DNA from: Sequoia sempervirens
Taxonomy: Eukaryota; Streptophyta; Pinopsida; Cupressales; Cupressaceae
Direction: 5' to 3'
DNA length: 64,000 bases
Assembly (NCBI GenBank): GCA_007258455.2
Contig: VDFB02047230.1
Span: 160,774,635 to 160,838,634, forward strand
The position numbers were made by a program, and so were the translations under genes. Position 1 is the stretch's first letter. Every line of letters starts with the position of its first letter. Below, one piece after another: positions 57,079 to 64,000 of this stretch. The notes under the pieces were generated by a model, which saw only the letters and a program-made list of their open reading frames with translations, was not told the DNA's origin and did not search any database.

Positions 57079-58035
57079 CTAATCCACATAAACTTCTTCT
57101 TCTAAATAACCATTTAAAAAAGCTAACTTTACATCCATTTGAGATACAAACCACTTATTCTGAGCTGCTAATGCTAGAATCATCCTTATAGTATCCAATC
57201 GTGCTATAGGGGCAAATGTCTCATTGTAATCAATTCCAGGCTGTTGTGAATAACCCTTTACAACCAATCTTACTTTAAGCTTTTGAACTTCATCTTTTTC
57301 ATTCAATTTGGTTTTATAAACCCATTTCACTCCAATGACCTCTTTGTCTTTTGGAAGACTGACTAGATCCCATGTTTGATTCATTTCAATTACTTCAATC
57401 TCTTCATCCATAACACTTACCCATTTATCATCTTTGACTGCATCTTCAAAATGAACTGGATCTTCTATTTGAGAATAGAATGCAGAAAGAGAAATCTGAT
57501 CTGAATTATTCTCAACTTCATTTTGCTCATATATATCTCTTATGCTTCTGATTTTCTGTCTTCTCAGACTTTCCAATGTAGGATTTGACATATCACTTGA
57601 ACTTGTGGAAAGTGGACCCGATGGTCCTACTGTAGATGGTGTTTGTTGTCCTCTTGTTGGACTGCTTCCTTGAATGCATGAGGTTGTTCTTACAATCGAT
57701 GTTGGTGTCACTTGTGGACTACTTTGCTGAGCTTGAATGGGAGTGGTAGGAGTCACAAGAGCTGTGATATTTGTTGATGCTGAAACTTCATTCTCCTCTT
57801 GAGATATACCAGCTGAAATATTGATTGTCTTCTCTATGCTTCCATCCCATGCTTCATCTTCTACAAATTGTACATCTCTGCTGATTATAACTTTATTTAT
57901 TATTGTATTATAGAGCTTATAAGCTTTGAATTCTTCACGGTATCCAACAAATATACATTTTTCTCCTTTGTTATCTAGTTTCCTTCTCAATTCATCAGGC
58001 ACATATGCATATGCTACACATCCAAATACTCTCAT
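57079..58035 (-). pseudogene. Copia integrase tail and RT N-terminal half
   Basis: A 318-residue open stretch starts in the end of integrase: 'MRVFGCVAYAYVPDELRRKL' and 'CIFVGYREEFKAYKLY'. It passes a Ser/Thr/Pro-rich linker and enters RT with 'DDKWVSVMDEEIEVIEMN', 'WDLVSLPKDKEVIGVKWVYK' and 'GIDYNETFAPIARLDTIRMI', ending 'MDVKLAFLNGYLEEEVYVD' (the family has M-D-V-K-x-A-F-L-N-G). It is the best preserved part of this element. Confidence 0.95.
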
Positions 58036-58714
58036 GTGAGTAACACTATGTTTTTTTTCCTGTCCATGCTTCTTCAGGTACCATATTCATGACACTTTTC
58101 GTTGGACACCTATTCATTATATAGGCTGCACAAGATATTGCTTCTGCCCAATATTCGTTTGAAAAATGTTTGGCTTTCAACATGCTTCTAGCCATTTCCA
58201 TGATTGTTCTATTTTTCCTTTCAGCTACTCCATTTTGCTGAGGTGTGTATCTAGTTGTGAACTACTTATGAACTCCATGATCTTTGCAAAAATTAAAAAA
58301 TTCTCTTGAAATATATTCACCACCTCTATCTATTCTCAACACTTTGATATAATAACCTCTTTGTTTTTCAACCAAATTCTTGAATTGATGAAACAGATCA
58401 AACACTTCACTTTTCTGCTTTAGAAAATAAACCCATGTTTTTCTTGAATAATCATCAATGAATGTCAGAAAATAAAAACTACGACCTATTGAGGGTGTTT
58501 GCATAGGTCCACACAAATCTGAATATATAATTTCTAAAGGGGCTTTTGCTCTAGTTGACTTTCCTGCTAGAAATGATTCTCTATGTTGTTTTCCTAAAAT
58601 GCACCCTTCACATACCCTTTCTGGTTTTTCTATTAAAGGTAGTCCCTTGACCATGCCTTTCCTATGAAGTAAATTTAAACCTCCAAAGTTGAGATGCCCA
58701 AATCTCAGTGCCAT
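58036..58714 (-). pseudogene. Copia integrase
   Basis: The open piece 58262-58714 has 'GHLNFGGLNLL' and 'CEGCILGKQHRESF' (zinc-binding module), then 'LEIIYSDLCGPM' and 'LRIDRGGEYISREF' with the two catalytic Asp residues. A stop at about 58259 is followed by 'YTPQQNGVAERKNRTIMEMA' with the catalytic Glu, in the frame leading down to 58036, with one further frameshift. The catalytic triad is therefore readable but not in one frame. Confidence 0.9.
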
Positions 58715-59382
58715 AACCAGTTTTCATCTTTTATCTCAGCTTGAAAGATTTTATGCACTACTGTTGTAGTTTCTTCTCTACCCACTTGTGAATTCATTAA
58801 GTGTTGTGCTTGAGCATAATTTATATTCAAATCTGGCCTTATCTTTAAGGGAAACATTCTGTTGTTTGTCATTCTGACTTTTGCAATAAGCTGGTTGCTT
58901 GGGTATTTATCTAAAATTGTGCACAGACCATTCTTGAAGGTTACTCTATACCCTTTTTGAACCAGTTGCCCTACACTCATTAAGTTATGTTTCAGACTAG
59001 GCATAAAATACACAACTGAAATATACTTTTTCTCCCCTTGTTTAGTTAGAATATTGACATCTCCTTTTCCCTTGACTGATACTTTGTTGTCATTACCCAA
59101 TGTAACATTAGACTTTATATTCTCATCTAAACTTGAAAACATTTCTAGATTCCCTGTCATATGATTGCTACAGCCTGAATATAAAAACCATACATCTTTT
59201 TCATTTGCTTGAGCAACATTACAAGCTAAAAACATTGTGCTCCTATCTGAATTCTGATTTTGACTTTCTCTTGAAAAATTTGCATTTTGTCTATTATTAT
59301 CATATTGCTTCTTTCTACACTCATTCATATAATGCCCATATTTTTTACAGTTGTGACATTGGACTTGAGATTTATCATACCT
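58705..59382 (-). pseudogene. Copia zinc knuckle and protease
   Basis: Just below the gag stop the frame reads 'CHNCKKYGHYMNEC', a complete CCHC knuckle. The protease follows: 'DVWFLYSGCSNHMTGN' stands where the family has W-x-x-D-S-G-C-S-N-H-M-T-G. Asp is changed to Tyr, which removes the catalytic residue. 'VYFMPSLKHNLMSVGQL' closes the fold. It ends 'DENWLWH', a stop, at the pre-integrase module. Confidence 0.9.
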
Positions 59383-60163
59383 TTAATTTTGTGACTGATT
59401 CTGTGTTGGGTTTTGGCTTGAGCCTTGATTGCTGCCTCTTCCACTTGAACTTGATAGACTGTATCTTTCACCTCTGTAAGAGTTTCTTCCTCTTCCTTGA
59501 CTGACTGAAGCTTGAGTTTTGAAAGCATGCTCCAGTGATGTATCTGCTGACCTTTTCAGCCTGTGTTCATGAGAAATTAGAGACGCATATAACTCATCAA
59601 CTGAGAACTGTGAGAGATTTTTTGTCTCCTCTATAGCAACTACAACTGGTAGAAATTTTGTGGGAAAACTCCTTAAAATCTTTTCAACAATTCTGGTATC
59701 TTCCAGATTCTCTCCATAGGACCTAATTTGATTAATCAACCCAATAACTTGGGTGTAGAATGAATCTACAGCTTCATTGTCCTTCATACATATTGTTTCA
59801 AAATCTCTTCAGCATTTGTAGCTTTGCTATTTTAACTTTTTCCATTCCTTGATAGGTTGTTTGAAGTATGTCCCATGCTTGTTTGGACTTTGTTGCTGCT
59901 GAAATCCTTAGAAAAATGCTCTCATGTACAACTTGAAATAGATAAAATAAAGCCTTTGAGTCTTTCTTCCTTAATGAGTCTTTCTCTGCTTGTGTTAAAG
60001 CATTGTATGCTACTACATCTGCTGGCTCTAGAAATCCATTCTCAACTAAATCCCATATATCTTGTGAGCTAAATAATGCTTTCATGGTAATTGACCAGTA
60101 CTCATAATTCTTCCCATCAAACTGTGGAATTTGTGGGTTTATCAAACTTGTGCTTGCTGCCAT
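59383..60163 (-). pseudogene. Copia gag
   Basis: The first piece (59798-60163) starts MAASTSLINPQIPQFDGKNY and has 'YEYWSITMKALF' and 'AWDILQTTYQGMEKVK', the Gag core of plant Copia elements. The start codon lies 71 bp inside the primer site. A frameshift at about 59795 leads into the second piece (59383-59787) with 'VIGLINQIRSYGENLEDTRI' and 'ILRSFPTKF', and a Ser/Gln/Asn-rich tail. One stop separates this tail from the zinc knuckle. Confidence 0.92.
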
Positions 60164-60220
60164 TTTTGAAATTTACCCAGATAATCTGCTTTGATAAAAT
60201 TGGCTCTGATAATCGAACTT

Positions 60221-60232
60221 GCTCTGATACCA
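60221..60232 (-). other. tRNA-iMet primer binding site of the Copia element
   Basis: The minus strand reads TGGTATCAGAGC two bases inside the 5' LTR, a perfect initiator-Met site. Confidence 0.9.
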
Positions 60233-60234
60233 TG

Positions 60235-60776
60235 TGAAGGCCAGAGGCAGAGGAATTCTCACAGTAAAAATAAAACTTAAGAATGTTAATTTCTTCAACA
60301 CAGAGCTTCTGCTCGTTAATTTTCTGTATGTTCACATTCGCATTAATAAATCAAAAGTAAATTACATATACAAATATATGAATAGGAAATTTAAGTCACG
60401 TGAATGTTTTTCACGGAAGAGAGGGCCCGAAAAAAATTTATTACAAATTACCTAACTAACTTTTTCCCATCAAAATGCATTTAATAAAATGTCCTTTACA
60501 TTAATATTAAAACTTAAATATCAATTGCCGTATTACAAAATTTCCTTTGGCGGTGGCAGCTTCGTAAAAGCTTCCTCGCAGTATCACAATGGGTAACTAC
60601 CCATATTGCGATATCGCAGGCAACAATTTGATGATGGCGCGGTAAACGGCTGACGGTTAAAATAAAACAAAATGCTACGGGAGTCTCCCATGGTGTCGCA
60701 ATGAATATTTTCTTTATTGTGATATTGTAGGCAGTGGCTGGGGGTGACGGCAGTAGTTAGGGTTTACATTCCAACA
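60235..60776 (-). repeat. 5' LTR of the Copia element
   Basis: TGAAGGCCAGAGG ... ACATTCCAACA, collinear with 55382-55920 with scattered differences. Confidence 0.92.
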
Positions 60777-60781
60777 GAGCG
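60777..60781 (+). repeat. Right target-site duplication GAGCG
   Basis: Matches 55377-55381 exactly; the TIR-gene frame continues from here. Confidence 0.9.
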
Positions 60782-61327
60782 TACAAATACATCTTAAGAA
60801 ATTGCTTCATCGCCATTGACAAATGCTTTTGAAGAGCTCGTATCATCTCCATCTACTTCTATTGCATCCTCAATGTCAGGGAAAAACCTACCCTATGACG
60901 TGTTTATCAACCATCGCGGCCCCGATGTCAAAGAGACACTCGCGACCACTCTTTATAGTACCCTCAATGTCATGGGATTGAGGGTTTTCCTTGATAAAGA
61001 AGAGCTTCAACTCGAGGATTCTTTTCCTGGAGAAATTGAAGTAGCAATGTGCAGTGCTTTGCTCCATATAGCTATATTTTCTCAGAATTACGCAAAATCA
61101 CCCTGGTGTTTGGCTAAACTTTCATTTATGCTTAGAACTGGTACCCAAATTATTCCTATTTTCTACCATGTTCAGCCTGATGATGTCAGATATGCAAAAG
61201 GAGTGTATGCTGATGCCTTCTCGCGCCACACAGAAAAGGGTAGATACACCGCAAAGAAGATCCAGCAGTGGAAGAATGCACTCAACAAAGTTTCCTACAA
61301 TGTCGGCAAGATCATTCATAACAATGA
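60782..61327 (+). pseudogene. TIR-NLR gene, exon 1, TIR domain
   Basis: TIR domains of plant immune receptors cleave NAD+ when the receptor is triggered. After one in-frame TAA (60795-60797) the frame is open to the exon end: 'YDVFINHRGPDVKETLATTL', 'GLRVFLDKEELQLEDSFPGE', 'HIAIFSQNYAKSPWCLAKLS' and 'IIPIFYHVQPDDVRYAKG'. F-I-N-H-R-G instead of F-L-S-F-R-G is typical of conifer TIRs. The catalytic Glu normally in W-C-L-x-E-L is Lys here (WCLAKL), so NADase activity would be lost even without the stop. A GTGAGT splice donor follows at 61328. Confidence 0.9.
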
Positions 61328-61448
61328 GTGAGTAGTAAATAATTTTTCTTCAGCACTTATTTGGTGCTTTTATTTTATTTCTTATTTTTTCTGTATACAT
61401 GTCATGGTAAACGATGTTTGCCTTGTTTTGTTTAGCTGATATGTTCAG
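61328..61448 (+). other. Intron 1 of the TIR-NLR gene
   Basis: 121 bp from GTGAGT to ATGTTCAG. Joining the two sides keeps the frame (phase 2) and gives a sequence running 'IIHNNDDNGRVVKNIVSHVL', as expected just after the TIR domain. An intron after the TIR exon is usual in this gene class. Confidence 0.8.
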
Positions 61449-61527
61449 TGACAACGGGAGGGTGGTCAAGAATATTGTTAGTCATGTTTTAAAAGTAGTA
61501 AAAATGTGCCATTTGTGGTTGCCAAAC
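61449..61527 (+). pseudogene. TIR-NLR gene, start of exon 2, cut by an LTR element
   Basis: 'DNGRVVKNIVSHVLKVVK' is followed by a frameshift, then 'VPFVVAK' in the +1 frame. In the family this leads on to the NB-ARC domain (V-P-x-V-V-A-x-H-P-V-G). The sequence stops at 61527, where an LTR begins. No NB-ARC or LRR sequence was found in the rest of the window. Confidence 0.75.
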
Positions 61528-61913
61528 TAATAGGGTGGATGGATACAGATCAAACACATAAATTCAGAAATACATCAAACATTATTCAAACATGCTGTTG
61601 CACTACTAATATTAATCCATCAATTTATTACATGCTGCTGCATTCTTATCTTTCTCCACATGACCACTTGGTCATCTCAACACTTGAACTGATATAATGA
61701 TCTGATGCATAAGCCATTACAAGTGCCTCAATATATAGAGGTCTTAGAGATTACAAAGAACATTCTAGAACATAGGCTGACTTGTTATAACTTGACAAAT
61801 ATTTAATATTTTTCATGTTTATCCTTATCTCTTAATTATTCTAGAACTTTCTAGACCTTTACATTTCATGCCATTTAATATTTGTGGTGTGGGAGAAATT
61901 ACATATCCCAACA
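61528..61913 (-). repeat. 3' LTR of the G-patch Gag element
   Basis: It begins TAATAGGGTGGATGGATACA (expected TG changed to TA) at the break in TIR exon 2 and ends CCCAACA, followed by CTCCCCCTTAATTT, the minus-strand polypurine tract. Its first 46 bases recur in reverse at 62898-62943. Confidence 0.85.
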
Positions 61914-62092
61914 CTCCCCCTTAATTTCAACCACACATCTACCAACTCAATTTTATCTTCCAAGTCAGCTGACTCGCTCAAAACTATTCTTACATAATGC
62001 TTTCAAGCTATCTTCACAATCTGTTGATCTCCAACGCTCACCCACTGCTACGGCAACCCTTCAAACCTTGATTATCAAATATTTCAAAAACT

Positions 62093-62897
62093 TCAAGCTG
62101 GAAGTCTTCTCTGCAAACTTGCTATCTGTAACTTTTTATCAAACCTCTCTTGATTTCTTTCATCTTCAACATATGAACATTTCCACTTGAACAACCTTTT
62201 GAACATACCTGTCATCTTTTGCCAACTCGATCCATAATACCATCCATAATCCATTTGCATGCTTCCTGTATTTGTCTTCTCTCTTTGCCAACATATCTTC
62301 TCTGAATGATTTCTCAAACCACATATTCTGCATGGATGTAGATCCCAACATGTATCCTTTGTATGACCTTTCCTGTTACAATGACAACATTGCACACATT
62401 CCTTTTCTTTAACAAATTTGGTTATACCTGTATTATTTCCTTTACCTGTGACATATCCAAGACCTTCATGCTTTGGCCTCATTATTGGCTTAATTGGTTC
62501 TCTCATTCCTTGATCATGCCTTCCTAAGCCTTTACCTTTGTATCCCATTCTTTCCATAATCTTTAAACCAACATTCATTTCATTTCCATTACATCGAACA
62601 ACCTTATCATTTTGACAATTTTTATCACAAATTTCTTCAGCAAAAACACATTTCTCAATTGAAAAATTCAAATCCTCTATACTACATGAAACATCACATA
62701 TGGATTTTGACTTCAAACATTCATTCTCTTCATTCAATCTTGATATTTCATTTTTGTATAAACTATTCTCTGCTTCTAATTTCTTCACCTTTTCTTCTAA
62801 ATCATCAACCAACTTTATTCTTTGTTCCAATTCCTCATTTCTTGTATTAATCTCATCAAACAATTTTAGTTTTTCTTCAAGCTCTTTATTTTTCTCT
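62093..62897 (-). pseudogene. Gag-like protein: coiled coil, G-patch, two CCHC knuckles
   Basis: The open frame (shared with an unrelated start at 63010) encodes, in order: a coiled coil of about 70 residues ('LEEKLKLFDEINTRNEELEQ' on), a linker, a G-patch ('ERMGYKGKGLGRHDQGMREP', then 'RPKHEGLGYV'), and two complete zinc knuckles (CCHCNRKGHTKDTC and CRICGLRNHSEKIC). It ends in a basic tail at 62093. G-patch domains bind RNA or RNA helicases; they occur in the protease region of some retroviruses and in splicing factors, but I do not know them as a standard part of plant Gag. The N-terminal part is cut at 62897; residues encoded above that belong to the inverted LTR and primer-site region and are not part of the original protein. 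Confidence 0.8.
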
Positions 62898-62946
62898 GTA
62901 TTTCTAAATTTATGTGTTTGATCTGTATCCATCCACCCTATCAGAT

Positions 62947-62958
62947 TGGTATCAGAGC
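62947..62958 (+). other. tRNA-iMet primer binding site, plus strand
   Basis: TGGTATCAGAGC, perfect, three bases after the LTR stub's terminal CA. Confidence 0.88.
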
Positions 62959-63733
62959 AGACCGATCCAGGGAGACTGCAGGAGTTGAGGAGATTTGAAG
63001 ATCGTTGCATATATTGGTTGTTGTTCGCTAAAGGATGTCGCCGCTGGCATTAAAGTAGCTGCAAACCAAAGCACAAAGAGCCGTCAGGTTATGATGTTGT
63101 TGTTTGAAGAGTTGTTAATCACAGTAGCTAATGAAGACTATTTTTTTAAAGAAAATTAAAGGCTACAATCAATCAGCATTGCTGGAGATGTTATTTGAGG
63201 AGAGCACAAGAGTTTCTTAAATCGCAGATTAAAAACAAGCTGCCAGCATTTGAAGAAGTTAAAATAAAATTGTTGCTTTAATTTGTGTTCATCATTTTTA
63301 AGAAATTTTCAAAAGACAAAGATTCAAATTTGTAAGAGAAAATTGAAGAGTGAAGGTACACGAAGTTGTCAAATAAGAGGAAATCGGTGTAGAAGAACCA
63401 TTGTGAAAGCTGTTGTTCAAATAGAGGTAACGATATTAGCATTGGCTTGAGAATTTATGAAAAGTTTTTTTTTATTACAGAAAGGGTTGTCATAGTAAAT
63501 CTGTGTTGCCCTAGTTAGGGTTTGGTACATTTTTGTTGAAATTTTCAGATTACATAAGAAAAAGAACTGTGAGATAATATGTGTCAAAAAGTTGTTGAAA
63601 GTGTTGATTTGTGAAGTTTGAAGAAAGATTGCAACAAGGGTTTCAAAAGGTTACAGCCAGTTGAAGGAAATTGTGGAAGAGTGAAGGCAGGCGAAGATTG
63701 CAAAATTGAGGTAAGTTTATTTGTTTGATTCAA

Positions 63734-64000
63734 TGGGAAAAGCTGATAGAGTAAAGAAAGAGAAAACAAAAGATTTAGAAGAAGAATTAATAAAAGTGAA
63801 GAAAGAAAATACAAGTTTAAAATGTGAAAAGGATTTTTTAGAAAAAGAATTGGCAAAATTAAGAAAAGAAATGGGGGTAGAAAAATGTAATCTTTATATA
63901 GAGGCAATTGAAGAGCTAGAGGATAAGTTAAAGTTTGTGGAACAAATAAATAATTTGCAGGTGAAGGAATTGTGCAAATTTAGAGAGAAAAATAAAGAGC
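63734..64000 (+). CDS. N-terminal part of the coiled-coil Gag-like protein
   Basis: ATG at 63734 opens a frame without stops to the window end: MGKADRVKKEKTKDLEEELI, then a Lys/Glu-rich coiled coil ending 'KELCKFREKNKE'. The last 17 bases are the exact reverse complement of 62881-62897. The protein therefore reaches, at the window edge, the very point where the minus-strand piece begins ('EKNKELEEKLKLF'). Both pieces are parts of one Gag-type protein. Whether the rest lies beyond the window in this orientation is unknown. Confidence 0.7.

Larger units (their letters stand above)
55382..60776 (-). mobile_element. Complete but dead Copia retrotransposon in a TIR-gene exon
   Basis: LTRs of about 540 bp (55382-55920 and 60235-60776), a GAGCG duplication, a perfect initiator-Met primer site, a purine tract, and gag, protease, integrase, RT and RNase H in Copia order on the minus strand. 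It is inactivated by several stops and frameshifts and by changes in protease (D to Y) and RT (YVDD to YVDN). The LTR copies differ at scattered sites, so the insertion is not recent. Confidence 0.95.
61528..62897 (-). mobile_element. 3' part of a gag-type LTR element with G-patch
   Basis: An LTR (61528-61913), a purine tract, and on the minus strand the C-terminal two thirds of a Gag-like protein. Above 62897 the orientation changes to plus for the same family. No pol domain was found in this part. The target duplication cannot be tested because the other end is not in the window. Confidence 0.8.
62898..64000 (+). mobile_element. Inverted 5' part of the same G-patch Gag family
   Basis: On the plus strand: the last 46 bp of an LTR (62898-62943, ending CCACCCTATCA), a perfect initiator-Met primer site (62947-62958), about 770 bp of leader without a clear ORF, and the start of a coiled-coil Gag at 63734 that runs off the window. 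The LTR stub is the reverse of the start of the LTR at 61528, so this is the same family in the opposite orientation. Confidence 0.8.

Noticed and set aside
62659..62921. Plus-strand Ser/Phe-rich open stretches
   Set aside because: They are antisense to the coiled-coil Gag-like protein, whose AAG/GAA-rich codons create open frames on the other strand.

Overview
The window looks like plant nuclear DNA, most likely from a conifer or another gymnosperm. It is AT-rich and packed with decayed LTR retrotransposons. It carries a TIR-type resistance-gene fragment with the conifer-style FINHRGPDVK motif, PPR-gene debris and a long degenerate telomere-like tract. I see no intact host gene. Nearly every coding trace is a broken transposable-element gene, and the one clear host locus (a TIR-NLR 5' end) is a pseudogene.

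Region 1 (1-33291) is one old plus-strand Ty3/gypsy element whose 5' LTR is cut by the window edge. It reads gag, protease, an extra archaeal-type RNase H, RT, gypsy RNase H, integrase, then the 3' LTR at 31085-33291. It has been opened repeatedly by later insertions. A solo LTR (3852-5008 plus 16076-16580, target duplication CCAAC) sits between the extra RNase H and RT, and is itself split by a complete but dead minus-strand Ty3/gypsy element (5009-16075). A 9.2-kb Copia-type gag-only element with 3.1-kb LTRs (18803-27962, target duplication GAAAG) sits in integrase. A 2.5-kb non-coding LTR element (28031-30499) sits 68 bp further on. The outer integrase frame resumes after each insert.

Region 2 (33292-43700) has unclassified AT-rich sequence and then a 5'-truncated minus-strand Copia element (36092 to about 42470). 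Its integrase is split by a second member of the solo-LTR family (about 40353-41960). A short duplicated segment follows. Region 3 (43700-45562) is a cluster of PPR-derived fragments arranged as at least five long hairpins. Region 4 (46480-50000) is low-complexity DNA: CT microsatellites, degenerate CCCTAAA-like repeats with a higher-order structure, and ACAT repeats. Region 5 (50000-55080) is mostly AT-rich, with a decayed minus-strand LINE (ORF1 and endonuclease, no RT) and degenerate tandem repeats.

Region 6 (55326-64000) is a TIR-NLR gene start. Its first exon is interrupted by a complete but dead Copia element (55382-60776, target duplication GAGCG), and its second exon by another LTR element (61528 onward). 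That last element encodes a Gag-like protein with a coiled coil, a G-patch and two CCHC knuckles. At 62897/62898 it changes orientation: a plus-strand copy of the same family's 5' end (46 bp of LTR, primer binding site, leader, start of gag) runs off the window.

The points most worth following up are the PPR-derived hairpin cluster, the LTR family with repeated hairpins whose stem sequence differs between members, the G-patch Gag element and its inverted junction, and the gag-only element with its motif array. Boundaries and motifs come from reading the sequence by eye. No database search or alignment program was used.
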